A stretch of 64,000 nucleotides of DNA, from assembly GCF_030272615.1 (NCBI RefSeq), contig NC_081415.1, positions 371,795,809 to 371,859,808 on the forward strand, in the 5' to 3' direction. This document shows, in pieces, positions 32,669-44,693 of the stretch. Position 1 is the first letter of the stretch. Every line of letters starts with the position of its first letter. The notes beneath the pieces were generated by a model. The model was given only the letters and a program-made list of their open reading frames with translations. It searched no databases and was not told the DNA's origin. Both the position numbers and the translations under genes were made by a program. This DNA comes from Cryptomeria japonica. Its lineage: Eukaryota > Streptophyta > Pinopsida > Cupressales > Cupressaceae.

Positions 32669-32944
32669 ATGGATGGCTCACTTTCCATTTTATTATTCTA
32701 TATCTCTGCAGAATGTATTAAACTATTTTTTTTTCTTAAGCGATCAGATAATGATGATTCTAAATTCGCAGCATGTTGATTTAAAAATTTACACTTCGCC
32801 TCATGAGCCTATAGACATATGCCATGTTTGCCTTTATTACATCATGCTAATTGATCTTTCATCCCTCCTCCTTGCTGGCAGTATGATGGTGGCCTAACTG
32901 GTGAGTGTCTCTCTTTCATTCATCCTCCTTGTTGGCAGTTAATT

Positions 32945-33130
32945 AGAATAGAAACAAACTCCTTTCAGCATAACCTATCCGATATAGCTTACTGATTTTG
33001 CCCAATCAGTTTACCATAATTGGTAGTTGAGTCACTAATACAATGTGCCGGTAATGAGTATGTCTTAGGCATATTGACATTAGTGAACAATGAAGATGTA
33101 GTAGTAGCTGAGTCAAGGTAATTGTTGAGC
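32945..33130. repeat. Direct repeat in the LINE 3' region, unit 1
   Basis: Starts AGAATAGAAACAAACTC and ends near GAGTCAAGGTAATTGTTGAGC; diverged from unit 2 at 33445, exactly 500 bases away. Confidence 0.8.
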
Positions 33131-33444
33131 CTGCACCTAACATAAGTTAACTCCAACCGATATATCCTAATTGGATAATCATCCATTCAATGAACTAGTA
33201 AATGGGATAGCAATCTGGTATATAAAAAATGGTGTTATGATAAAACAACCATTAAGGGATGTTGTAGCAGCAGAGTCAAGGTAATTGTTGAGCGACAATA
33301 TTGATACATACGAAGGGTGAAGAAATGATGGATGGTTGGCATCTGGTTGGCATCGGGCATATGTGATCAAGGATTGTCAAGGGTTCACATGCAGTCAAGG
33401 GTTGAGCAATAGCCGTAGATTCCAAACAAATGTTGAGCTTCATC

Positions 33445-33619
33445 AGAATAGAAACAAACTCTTTCTAGCATAGCCTAGCTGGTATAGCCTTACCAGTTCC
33501 GCTCAACTGGTTTACCATAACCGGTAGTTGAGTCACCAATATAATGTGCTGGTAATGAGTACTTCTTAGGCATTTGACATACATGAACAAGAAAGAAGTA
33601 GTAGTAGCTGAGTCAAGGT
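33445..33619. repeat. Direct repeat in the LINE 3' region, unit 2
   Basis: Starts AGAATAGAAACAAACTC and ends GTAGCTGAGTCAAGG; both units include a TTTACCATAA(T/C)(T/C)GGTAGTTGAGTCAC run and a GTAGTAGTAGCTGAG run. Confidence 0.8.
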
Positions 33620-34566
33620 CTCTATTTTCTAAAGCTCTGCACTTACTTCAATCTTGGAGTAGTTTACAGAATATTGCAAGTGAGGTTGTGAAACCTAAGT
33701 TTACATTGGGTAACAAATAACTCTCAGCAGTTCAGAAATACGATCTTTGGAATGGACAAGAACACATTGGTGGTCTCTCCCTGAGACATTATTTGCAGAG
33801 CCGAGATGATTTTATCATCATATATGATAGTGTTAAGCACTCATTGGACCTGAACTCAGTTTAGTCATTTCAACAAGCTGCTTGAAATATGGGCAGAGCT
33901 CTCAGCTCAGAGACAAGAAGTAGGATCTATTCCAAGCTTCATGCACTCCTGGCAATCTTAGGACATGACTGCAATGTTCTTGGCCCATCGAAAATATCAT
34001 ATAATATGGCCTAAATACAAGGTACTTTTTGAAGATCCAAATGCTTCATTTTGCAGTAGGTTCTTCTTCCGATTAAGCTGTTTTGGAAGATTAAGGGGCA
34101 CAAGTTTCAGCCCTTCCAGTCTACCATATATGGTTCTTCCAAACCGCCACAACCTAACCGATATAGTTTTTCCGATATGGCTCAATCGGTTCCCTATCCA
34201 GTTTACCTTTATTGGTTTACTCCATCTGTTGTAGTCCAACCAACATCAAAATTAGCTACACAGTAAACCAGTAAACAAGATTCTCAAGTTATCATGGATA
34301 GATATACACATCTGCTCACTGGTGTCCAGTTGTCATGGTAAATATACAGTGAACCAACATACACAATGGCAAAACGATGCTCAAGTTTAGTGGTAAATAG
34401 TAATGGGGCAGTTCTTCTTATAGCTATGATTCCCCTTTATTCATTGTAATTGAGCAAGGATATAGGGTTCTTTCCCTATTGAGCTCTTGAACCGGTTTTT
34501 TATTTTTATTAATATATATATATATATATATTCCAGTGGCCTGCCACTTTTGCCAAAAAAACAAAA

Positions 34567-34583
34567 AACAATGCATCCATATT
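34567..34583 (+). repeat. LINE target-site duplication, right copy
   Basis: AACAATGCATCCATATT, identical to 26421-26437 and directly after the A-rich tail. Confidence 0.9.
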
Positions 34584-34955
34584 TGGTAGTGGTTAATTGT
34601 CCTTGAGCGATGTAATGTTCAGATTTCTAAAATCCACACAAAGTCTTATATCTCCATTCTTCTTTCTTACTGGTACCAAGTTTGAAACCTATTTAGAATG
34701 TCTGATAGGTCTTATTATTCCCCCATCTCCCAACTTCATAAGTTCCTCCTACAATTTAAGTGCCAAAGTAGGATTTATGGGCCTCTCCTTCTGTCTAAAA
34801 GGTTTGGCACCAGACTTTAATGGAATTTCATGTTGGAAGAGGTCTTCCTTGTAAGCTTTCAAATCTTCATAAGACCATGTGAACACATGTATGTATTTCC
34901 TTAATAATGTTATCAACATCTCCCCGACTTTAGGAGTTCTCTCCTTATCAATCCC
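34584..34955 (-). pseudogene. E2 RT, N-terminal part
   Basis: Minus strand. Linker KYIHVFTWSYEDLKAYKEDL, then KPFRQKERPINPTL, then NLVPVRKKNGDIRLCVDF, a short altered stretch, and LTTTKYGC running into the LINE insertion point. These match the fingers region of gypsy RT. A few stops are present. The upstream edge at about 34955 joins an unrelated LTR fragment. Confidence 0.75.
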
Positions 34956-35273
34956 TAATACTCTAATAAGTGATCAATCACTCAAGTTTCTACACAACCA
35001 CAATCTATTCTTTATTGAGTTCTTGTACACAATAAAAAATCTAAAAGCAACCATAATCAATATCAAGCAAGATTAATGGAGATAGGAAGCAATGGAGATC
35101 AAACCCTATGAGCATGTGAATGGTATAATCTTTTATATTTTGTGTTTTACATGGTTGTAGGTTCTTCATTGGTGTATGGTGGATTTCATTGTAGAACTAT
35201 AATTTTACGTGGTTGAATCTTTATATGTTTCACAATAGTTTGAATTCCATTTTCCATCATATACACACATATA
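34955..35273 (+). repeat. LTR fragment of the E1 family, plus orientation
   Basis: Diverged match to the reverse complement of the inner half of the E1 LTR: shared runs include ATATCAAGCAAGAT.AATGGAGATAGGAAG, GGAGATCAAA.CCCTAT, ATGGTATAATCTTT and a final CCATCATATACA. No coding. It is truncated at its left where E2 pol begins, so one of the two was joined to the other by insertion or deletion. Confidence 0.65.
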
Positions 35274-35369
35274 TATATGCAATAAACTCACATACATTTC
35301 ATCCTCAGGTGCTAGTGCAAACTACCTCATGTTTGATGCTCTGCCTACAAACTTAGGAACTCCCACTTT

Positions 35370-35379
35370 GATACCACTA
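35370..35379 (-). other. Primer-binding-like site next to a minus-strand LTR
   Basis: The minus strand reads TAGTGGTATCAAAGTGGG, one base different from the Met-type TGGTATCAGAG. Confidence 0.5.
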
Positions 35380-35380
35380 A

Positions 35381-36445
35381 TGAAGGGAGAAACTCCCTCT
35401 AAAAACACACACATGAAAATCATAAACTTATTTGACTTAAAATGGTGTATGGGTACTCCCATAACATAAATGACTCAAAACAATAATGAATTAAATAGGA
35501 AATTTATAAGACATGATTCTTGTTTCAATCAGTCTTCCTAAAAAATGAATTACAATGTTGCTTTGAGAATTTACAAAGAATTCAACCTTAAACGAAACAT
35601 ACATTAATCTCAAATTTGATTACAAATCAGTCAATTGATATAAAATCTATACATATGCACGATTGAACTAAAAGGAAATCATCAACCAACTCTTAAAATA
35701 ATCCTTTAATTATTGAGCCTCAGACTACTCCTCTAACTTTGATCTTCAACTTGCAAACTAAAAAATTGAAATCTCTAGCTCAACCGGTCAATATATAGAC
35801 TTGTGGGGGCTCAAAATAACACCATAAAACATTACCATGGCTCAAAACAAGGTTCCAATAAACCATGGTAAAAATCCATATGACCCCAACTTAGTGAATA
35901 ACTTGTATGTTTAGTAAAATATAATAAATGAATCACATGGTCTCCACATAGCCACCAATTTTTTTATCCAATTAGATACTTGACATAAAGATTATATGTA
36001 ACTCCTCTAGACCCCAAAACTAGTACATGCTAAGACATGCAAGGTTGGGTGCCTCAATTTGGGAGGTATGCAAGTGACATTTGTCAACATGCATACACAT
36101 CTAATACAAAAGTCACTAACTCCCAAAATAGACACCTAAGTTTGGGATTCTTTCAAGATTCTCTTTCAACCATCGCTGACAAGTGTCCACAATTTTCTTG
36201 CACCTTTCAAAGTGGGTGCATTAGTCAAGGATTCTTTCATTATGCCTTGTATCCTCCATTGATATGTGTCAGACTCCCCTAAAAAATGCTACCTTAAGTA
36301 CTTGGCCAAATATTTATTAAATATTTATGCCCCAAATACATTAAATTTATTTATCATAACATCATTCCATACATTGCATAATAAATAAATAAAATATTAT
36401 TTTGGTTCATGCAAGATTGCCTTTACACCATCAGATGCTCCTACA
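35381..36445 (-). repeat. Probable minus-strand 5' LTR (about 1065 bp)
   Basis: The plus strand begins TGAAGGGAGAAACTCCCTC next to the primer-binding-like site and could end GATGCTCCTACA (36445). On the minus strand a TATA-like TATATATT occurs near 35788-35796. It may be the 5' LTR of E2, but the expected gag between it and RT is missing and no partner LTR was found near 22100, so ownership is open. Confidence 0.45.
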
Positions 36446-36759
36446 TCTATGTGTGTGTGTCTATAAATATAATAACCATCATTTATAAGCACACACATAT
36501 ATGCAATTATTCACATATATTATTTCTTATGCAACTATGATAGCAATGCACTCTAATTGTGATGGGGATCTTATCAAATGTACAATGACATTGACAAAGT
36601 GAAATGCAAGACAAGGAGTCATCAACATACTAAAAATATCATGACAATTTTATAAGGTAGAGAATAAACATAATGACATATTCAATAACACATAAAGTAA
36701 TACCATACTTATGACACAAGAAATATGTTTGATAACACAAGCAACAAGATACAAAACTT

Positions 36760-37090
36760 TGTGTGTGTGGGTTTTCAAAGTCATGTTGTCTCTCTCTAAT
36801 TTGGGAGGGAGAACTAACATTCTTACTTTTACTTCATTTGACTAGAACAAGGTAGTTAGTCCATTTAATCATAACAACCATAGCATAATATAAACACTTT
36901 GATAAAAATTAATCATGAAGATAATAAATCACATCTATTTCTTTTAATCATTATCAAATATGATATTCTCTTTTTGCACACCATGAGTAAAATAGAAATA
37001 TATTAATATAAATTATCCTCAAATCATAATTTGATAACATAGATATAAAATGCAAAGAAAAGTATTTATATTATAATTAATTAAAAAATA
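36760..37090. repeat. ~330 bp direct repeat, copy 1
   Basis: Runs from TGTGTGTGGGTT through TTTGGGAGGGAGAACTAAC and AACAAGGTAGTTAGTCCATT to TATAATTAATTAAAAA. Copy 2 starts at 38339. Confidence 0.8.
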
Positions 37091-38338
37091 GCATTCATAT
37101 TTTTTAATTTTTTTAATATAAAATATGTCGAGATATATCAAATTGCAAAATTTATAGTTACATTCATAAATATGAATAAATCATCAAGTTTTCTATTAAA
37201 AAAGTAAGAAGATTATAAATAAATAAAAAAAGATTACTAAAAATAACTAACTTACAAGTTTATTCATATATCTACAATATACATGAAATCCACAAGATCC
37301 AAGACTTGTTGGTGATATAAGGACTTTATTGCATTGATCAATTGTCAAAAAACTGGATTAGCTAACTTGCACATATCCAATAATTTTATTAGAAATGTTT
37401 GAAAACACTTTTAACAAGAAAGATACATAGAAACAATTAAATGTAATAAAACCTAGAGCTCAGTAATTCAATATAATAAATTTTGCTTTTAGATGCATAG
37501 TCAAATTTTTCTATTTTTATGATAGTGCACTTAACCCTGTTCTTTATTATATGTCTCTTATTTCACTTGAAGTTAAATATGCATTTTTTGAAAACAACTT
37601 TTTGTATAATTTCTCCAAGCTTGACACCATCTTGCTCTTCATACTTTAATTTGTTTGAGTCCTTTTTCGTAACACCCATTAATTTATTCTCCTACTTCTT
37701 CAAAAGTAGTAACACAAGTGAAAGCAATATGGTCTTTCACTTTGCATTATAGTGTATATATGTAATCACATTAAAAAATACTTGTATCACATCTTTTGCA
37801 ATACCAATAACCATTCTCATTATTGTTCACTTTCTTTTTGCGTTTCCTACCATTAATTTTTAAGGAGCATGTTGTATAACTGATATTGTCCACCTTTATG
37901 AAAGATAAGATAACTTTTATTGCAATCCATCAAGGTGTATTAGATCTATCAAGTCCCTCATCCTTAATTTGTGCCATAGTTTTTAACATCATATCTTGTC
38001 TAATAGATGAGATGTAATAGAATGAGAAGCAAGATTATTTATTTTTATATTGAAAACTAGGATCTCAATTGATATGACTCTAGAAGATCTTGATTTCTAA
38101 GAAGTCAAGTTGTGTTGATTGTTCCTATATATTTTCCACCAAAATAACTAATTCATCCAACCTTCATAGAAAGAATGGGAAAAGTTCCTAAGTCACATAT
38201 TTATTGGAATTGTTGTTCTTCCTTATTGCAAAAGCCACCCCACATTGTCATTTCCACTCTAAACTCGACTTGTCTTTCAATTCAAGAGTTCTTTTATGAG
38301 TTTGTGTGGTATTCCTTCTGAATATTATCAAAATTCTA

Positions 38339-38661
38339 TGTGTGTGTGGGTTCTTAGAGTCATAATGTCTCTTTCACATTTGGGAGGGAGAACTAACTTT
38401 CTTACTTATAACTCATTTAACGAACAAGGTAGTTAGTCCATTGACCATAACACCCATACATAATATAAAAGATTTGACAAACAATAATCATGAAGATAAT
38501 AAATCGCATTTATTTTTTTCAATCATTATCAAATATGATATTCTCCTTTTTCACACTTTGAGTAAAATATAAATATCTTAATATAAGTTATACTTAAATT
38601 ATAATTTGATAATATCATTTAAAAGCATTGCAAATTATTCATTTTATAATTAATTAAAAAT
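38339..38661. repeat. ~330 bp direct repeat, copy 2
   Basis: Same order of landmarks as copy 1 with scattered substitutions and small gaps. The pair could be LTRs of a short (about 1.9 kb) non-coding element, but no TG…CA ends or target duplication could be fixed. Confidence 0.8.
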
Positions 38662-38857
38662 AACATAAATAAACTTGTCCAAACATGGGGTGTGGCACCC
38701 CATTTTGAGATTACACATGAAATAAAATATAGACCACCTAACGTGCAACCAATTGCTAATGTATTTGCAAATGGTTGTCACTAAGAGACACATTTGATAC
38801 AAGAAGAAAATTATGAACACGAAAAAATACAAGAATCAATGAGGAAAATTATGGTAA

Positions 38858-39783
38858 TGCTGGCATTATACACTTAGATGAGAATGGTAGATGTTGTTAT
38901 TGATGACAACAAAGTGGCAACAAGGTTCAACGAGGTTCTATAGGTTCAACCAGTAACAGACTACACCTACCGACACCGGTAGATACAACAAGGTTTATTC
39001 ACACTGGCATCCAATTTACACCGACAATAGATCATACCAGCATCCAAAGCCAACTTGGAAATAACATTATTTATGTAATGTAAATTATAATTGTATGGCT
39101 GACATGATGTATTGTAAAGACTCATATATGTATGATATATTGTAGGTCATTTGAAAGGAAGTAGGTAATGAAATATGTGTATGTAAGCGATATATGTGAT
39201 AAGATAGGGATATGGTACCAGATAATTGTATATGCACTTTGATGTGTTTATCTCGAGAGTGAATAAGAAGCAAATCAGAGCGAAGACTATTCTATGTAAG
39301 CAGAATCATTTACCAACAAGGTTTTTGGCAGAGGTATCAGATAGAGCTTAAACCAATACTGAATCCAGCATTGCAGGTGCTATTTTGAAGCAGTACATTG
39401 TTATTGGATTTAACCATCCAATTGTGTAGTTAGTGGGACTCCATTTTTGTTGTTGAGCAGTGAGCTCTAGGCAGTTGGCCTTCCTGCATGTGCAGACCCC
39501 TATTGTACTAAGTAATATTTATTCATATTGGCCAGTGAGTAAATATTGTGGGTCACAAATCCCATTGAGGTTTTTCCCTCACCGAGTTTCCTCGCTAAAA
39601 TACCTGTGTTATGGTGTGCATTGATGCTGATTATTTTGTTTCTCTTTACCGCATTATTGTTTTCTTACAGGTATATTATTTTAAGTTACAAAATTGCAAT
39701 TAAGTTTAAATATTTCATCTACCGGTCTGACACTGATTCACCCCCCCTTCTCAGCGTGTTTGGGATTAACCAAGTATCTAACA
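38858..39783 (+). repeat. 5' LTR of copy B (926 bp)
   Basis: Starts TGCTGGCATTATACACTTAG (the 3' LTR starts TGTTGTCATTATACACTCAG) and ends CAAGTATCTAACA, two bases before the primer-binding site. Confidence 0.88.
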
Positions 39784-39785
39784 AT

Positions 39786-39797
39786 TGGTATTAGAGC
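39786..39797 (+). other. Primer-binding site of copy B
   Basis: TGGTATTAGAGC, one transition from the Met-tRNA complement TGGTATCAGAGC that copy D keeps. Confidence 0.8.
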
Positions 39798-39854
39798 TTG
39801 GTCCTCTATTTGTAGAAGCCTAACAACTTGAGAAAGATTCTAAAACTGGTACTG

Positions 39855-40946
39855 ATGGAAATATTGAGTCAATAGTTGGAAGCGACTTTTTAAGATTTTG
39901 ATGCAGAAAAATTGAAGAATATCAAACTGGAAGAAGAACTCAGATCTACTCAAGAATTCATCAAAGCAATTCAAGAAAACCTGGTCATAGCACATAGTAA
40001 GAGAAAAGAATTACATGTGTAATTGCATAAAAAAGATGATGAAGAAAAACAAACTCTCAGAGATATTGCAGAGAAATTGAGACAAGAGAACAGTAACATG
40101 AAGAATGAGATGCAAGATTTAACCATGAGACTATGTAAGGATATTGAAGATAGAAAGAAGAATGAGGAAGATTTAGTCAGATGACTTAATGAAAGATCAG
40201 ATGAATCTCTAAGGCTTAGTTATGAAAATGATATGCTTAAAACAAAGTTAATTCAGATGGAACATGACAAAGAGGAACTTATGAGACAAGTTAGCACTCG
40301 GGAAGGTGAGTTGGTTGCTGAAAATGAATACAAGGAAAAATTCAAAAAGAGTTCAGACAAGCTTGATGATATGCTGAAAAGTCAAAAACCTGATGGAGAA
40401 ACAATTGGACTTGGATTTGAACATGGAGAAAGTTCTAGAACTGCAAATAATCATGATCACACCAAACCGGTAAGGAAACCCAATGCTTATAAATTCAATG
40501 GCAAATTTTTTAATTGCAACAAATTTGGTCATAGAGAAAATCAGTGCAGATTTAGGAATAATCAGAATACAAACTTATAAACCGGTCAATGTTCCAAATG
40601 CAATAAACATGGTCATAACTCAACCAATTGTAGAATGAATGTAAAATGCTATGCTTGTGGTAGATTTGGACATCTATCTAATCAATGCAGAACTCCAACC
40701 TGGCAAGGTTATGGAAAAGCTATTCAAAGAAACAATGTAACTTGTTATGCATGTAACAAGATTGGGCATATTGCAAGATTTTGTAGAAGAAAGAATGTAC
40801 CGACAAACAAAAAAGGATCTAATGACATAGGAAAGGAAAAAGTGAATGAAATCAAGCAAGAATTATCTAAACAATGGGTCAAGAAGAGAGATCAGAGAAA
40901 TGATGAATCTGGCTCTGCACCGATAGGAGATTCTTCATCTAACTAA
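39855..40946 (+). pseudogene. Copy B Gag-like protein: coiled coil plus four zinc knuckles
   Basis: ATG at 39855, 70 bases after the LTR. The first ~230 codons form a charged helical region rich in Glu, Lys, Asp and Asn with heptad-like spacing (…MKNEMQDLTMRL…DRKKNEEDLVR…). Then comes FNCNKFGHRENQC (first Cys of the knuckle lost), CSKCNKHGHNSTNC, CYACGRFGHLSNQC and CYACNKIGHIARFC, i.e. four knuckles in about 110 residues. No conventional Gag core is visible. Open pieces are 40233-40580 and 40635-40946; stops near 39870, 39888, 40018, 40183 and 40578. Expected role: nucleic-acid binding and particle assembly of the element. Confidence 0.72.
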
Positions 40947-41259
40947 GGAATAATCCTTAGGGGTAAGGAAATTAATTGAAGATCATGCATTTTACCCTCA
41001 GATGGTGGTAAGAAGTCATAATTATTCTTTATCGTCATATATGTTGAGTTACAATGGAAATTCACTTAATCGACAAAGCATTTAATGCGGTTGTTATGTT
41101 AACTTTTTGGTTACAAATCATTAAAATTTCTCATTTCAACTTACCAAGCATTCAAGTATTCAAAGAGCATAGAAAGAGAGCACCGATATTCAAGAAGCGA
41201 AGCAACAAAGATTTTCAGGGCATCAAATGTTTTCACTTAAAAGGTATTTATTTTATGAC

Positions 41260-44200
41260 ATGGCTTCTTCATCTTCCGTTCCTAAATTCATTGCAAACCC
41301 TACTATTGTGGAAAATATCAAGAGTCCTAGACCAGTCTTTAAAATAATCCCTAAGATAGCTAAGTTGGATGACTCCATTGGTGCATTTTCAAAAATCTTG
41401 AAGGGAGTTGCGTTTGCTGAAGACCCTAGGGCATACATTCACTATAACATTTAAGATTTAGGGTCTAAGGATTTAAAGAACATGTTCATGAATGTTATCA
41501 CAGACAAACAAGGTGTAGTCAAACCAGAACACAAGATTGTGGAAGATTTAGGGTTTGTTGACATCCTTCACATACCTAAATTTTCAGATGAGATTGTCTG
41601 TTATGTTCTTAGCAAAATTCACGATGAATTTTTATGGCTAGACTCGGTTTTCAAAATCACTAAGAAAGAAATTAGTGTTGTTACTGGTTTACCTTCTACC
41701 GGCACTAGGCCTAAGAAGAAAAAGAAAATTCCAAACAAAGAGGTTATGAACTTAACCGATGCTACATCAGATAATAGATCACTCAGGGTTAGCGATATAA
41801 CTGATAAGAATGTCAAATATACTAGTATGGTTATTGGATACAAAGTTTCTCATACAAATAGGCTGAATTTTGTTTCCAGTTTATACATTCATAGTGCTTA
41901 TGAGATGATAATGAACAATGATCAGATTGACATTTGTGAGTGGTTGAAAGATAAACTGTTAGAAAATTTGGATAAGGTCAAAGGTGATAAGAAGGGAACC
42001 TTCAAATTTGGAAATTTGATTGTATGTTTAATGCTATACTTCTCAAAGGAGACTCCCGGTATAGGCCATAAATACTTTGCCTATGATATTCCTATTGGAA
42101 AACAGATTAAGGAGAGAGTTACCGGCATGAGTTCAGAAGGAGACAAGCAAGTAAAGGAATATTTCAAAAACTTTCAAGCTAAAATGAAGCAAAGGGAAAT
42201 AATCCCTCAAAATATTGTTGATAAATATGACAAACAAATATGATTTCTTATTAAGACAGATGAAGTCTGGATGGAGGTAGTTAGACCTAGAACTGTCTGG
42301 GTAACTGAGATGGGTTATGAAGTGGATTCAAACATTTTGGAATCTTATGCCAATACACTCCTAGATCCTCCATCAGAACCGACAGAGAAGATCTTTGGCA
42401 ATGTTGAAACTATTGAAAAAGATGTTGAAATTCAGAAGCAGGGGAAGAAAAGAGACAAAATATTGAAAGATGCTTCAAAGTTTGTTGAAGTTGTTACAAA
42501 TGGATTTTTGAAACTTGATCTGGTGAGTGGTGTTGCTGCACAAGAAAGAAAATCAGAATAGCAATCGGTAGCACACATTTCTCCTATGACAAGGCTGCAG
42601 AATTCAAAAGGGTGGATAGGAAGAAGAGAAAATCCTCACCGACACCTGCTCCATCACCTAAGAAAACAAGGATTCTAAGAAAGAAACAACAGGTTGTGAG
42701 AGAGCCCAATGGTCCCAAGAAGAAGGTCACACAGAAGAAATTGGAACAAAAGGTATCTGATACTCTTTCACCAGAAGAGCTTGTAAATGAAATAACTCAG
42801 GATGACAATCTTGGAAATGTTAGTAAGTTGTATCATTCTTTCAAAGATTCTGATAAGGATACCATTGAGGAGAGTATAATTTTGTACTTAGATATATATA
42901 AGAAAGTTCTTATTTAAGTCATTGATGTTCTCCCTAATGACTTATATCTGAGACTTGAAGCTAAAAGAAGGTCTACTATGGAATTGGATAAGAAATTGAA
43001 GGTTGAAGCACCGTTGGCTATTCATCTAGTTAAATCTAGACAAGAAATTGATGAATTGATTGCTGAAGCTAACATAACTATTTTTGCAAGTGGTCACCAG
43101 CAAGTAAGCCTCATGGCCGACAGAATAAAGGAAATAGCAGATGAGACAACAGATAAATAGGATATTTTCTTTGTGGAGAGAGAGAAACGAGAAGAAAAAG
43201 AAAGACAAAAGGTCAACAAATCTTTTATTAAGGTATACCAAAAAGGAGATAAAGGAAAGAATAAGGTTGGTAGTGTACCTGACTTCACAATAAAAGATAA
43301 CTTACCCCCATCAGCTTAGGACACCCCACCAACAGTAGCAGAGACACCAGTAGATGTGCAGAATCAGCCTAAAGAGAAGTCGGAGGAAGTAAAAGAAGAT
43401 GATATTGATCCCAAGTCAAACATTCTATTCATAATGAATGTTGACACTCATGACATCAATATTGTAATGGATAAGGAAATTGGTGAGGAAAAGAAATCAA
43501 AATCTATCACAATTGACACTCAACAGAATGTTGAGATACCGACAAAAAAAGAACAAGAACAAACATAATCTAAACCAACATAGAATAAGAATGAGAGTAA
43601 GGATGAGAATAAGGAAGTGGTTAAGGTGGCCGAACAGGTATGTAGAGAAGAGAAGAAACTTAATGCAGAACCTAGCACTTCTCCCAGTACTTCTACTGTG
43701 GACTCCAGACCAACAACTGTCACTGATGTATTATTGGATTCTATAAAGAAGATAACTGAGTGCAATGCCTTAGCATTTAAGGCTATTGATGACTCTCTAC
43801 CAATTTTGTGAATGACTGCACCAACATGCAAGGTAGATCACATTGTTGGCTCAATAGGTAAATTGGACACATTGTCCAAATTCATCTCTTCTAACATTCA
43901 GTATTTATATAAAATAAATGAGGAAACTATTCAAGAAAGAGTAAATAAAGAAAAGGAATAATTCCTTGATAAAACAATAATGGATTGTAATCAACAGATT
44001 GATTCATTGCTAGCAGCATTGAATTCCACTATTTTGGAATATAAGGAATTGTACAGGGAAGCTTGCAAACCTCATCATTTAATAGAAGATATTGATGAAC
44101 AAACCAGGAAAACTCAGAAAGAGATTGATGATATTGCAGATAACATAATTGGTTCTTCAGAACTAACATTAGTCTTAGATTAGGAAATGGCTATTCATGA

Positions 44201-44492
44201 AGACAAAATTGAAAATTTGGAAAGAGAGAAAGCAAGGTTGAAGATGAAAACCTGAGAGTTAAAGAATAAACTTGTTCAAAGATTGGATAATCTATTAACA
44301 CACTGGAATGAACTATCCAAGGCAACAATTCAAGGAGACAGATCACCGAAACAAAAAATGCACTATCTTACCAGGATGATCAGGCAGAATGAAGCAATAA
44401 TTACCGATAGTACAATGTTCAAGCAGTGTCTTAACTTAGTTCTTGCAAATATTTTTCAGATTGTACATAACAGACTACAGGTGTCTAGGTAA
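41260..44492 (+). pseudogene. Copy B ORF2, unknown protein of about 1,080 codons
   Basis: ATG at 41260 (MASSSSVPKFIANPT). The N-terminal third is globular-looking (41482-42243, 253 codons open: LDSVFKITKKEISVVTGLPSTG … NRLNFVSSLYIHSAYEMI … CEWLKDKLLENL). The middle is Lys-rich and probably disordered (SSPTPAPSPKKTRIL at 42620), and the C-terminal third is coiled-coil-like. Six or more stops cut it. It is collinear with ORF2 of copies C and D. I recognise no family. Its place between gag and the polypurine tract recalls the envelope-like ORF of Sireviruses; its N-terminal part loosely recalls plant transposon-associated proteins. Neither is established. Confidence 0.65.
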
Positions 44493-44524
44493 TTTTTGAT
44501 TTTTTTTGAGACTTTTGACATCCT

Positions 44525-44693
44525 TTGTCATTGATGTCAAAGGGGGAGTGGTATAGTGAGAAAAATGTATAGAGTAAGGCATGGTGACAAGTGAACAGAA
44601 GGAGATCATTTGCTCAGGGGGAGAACTTTTAGTTTTGGATTTTAATTTTTGATTTTTCTCATGAGTGTTACCATCAATGCCAAAGGGGGAGAT
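44525..44693 (+). promoter_or_regulatory. Multiple polypurine tracts of copy B
   Basis: TTTGTCATTGATGTCAAAGGGGGA (44524-44547), CTCAGGGGGAGAAC (about 44613-44626) and CAATGCCAAAGGGGGAGAT ending at the 3' LTR start. Confidence 0.65.

Larger units (their letters stand above)
26438..34566 (+). mobile_element. L1-type LINE (about 8.1 kb) inserted in E2
   Basis: Plus strand: ORF1 (DUF4283-like), ORF2 (APE-type endonuclease, RT, zf-RVT region, RNase H), a 1.9 kb 3' region and an A-rich tail (CCAAAAAAACAAAAAA) just before the right target duplication. The 17 bp perfect duplication on both sides and the 3' tail are the marks of target-primed reverse transcription. The 5' end may be complete, since sequence precedes ORF1. 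Stops and frame changes show that it is dead. Target duplication identity (17/17) suggests it is not very old, at odds with the coding decay. Confidence 0.87.
32669..34566 (+). other. LINE 3' region with direct repeats and A-rich tail
   Basis: A long 1.9 kb 3' region inside the target duplications. It holds a direct repeat (32945-33130 and 33445-33619), an intervening partial copy (about 33258-33290), a stretch at 33640-34020 with coding-like runs (e.g. DLWNGQEHIGGLSLRHYL) but stops, an (AT)n run at about 34508-34531 and the A-rich end. No domain is identified; it may include sequence captured by the LINE. Confidence 0.55.
22122..34955 (-). mobile_element. E2: Ty3/gypsy pol interrupted by two insertions
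   Basis: Minus-strand pol running from the region just upstream of RT (34955) to the integrase C-terminus (22122). Removing the LINE (26438-34566) and the probable solo LTR (23207-25085), each with one copy of its target duplication, leaves about 2.8 kb, the expected length for RT-RNase H-integrase. No gag or certain LTR is attached: the right edge is chimeric with an LTR fragment of another family, so E2 itself is a remnant. Confidence 0.75.
36446..38857. other. 2.4 kb AT-rich DNA without gene, with a direct repeat pair
   Basis: Very AT-rich, no convincing reading frame. The main structure is a ~330 bp direct repeat at 36760-37090 and 38339-38661. The remainder has only short T-rich or A-rich runs. 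Confidence 0.5.
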
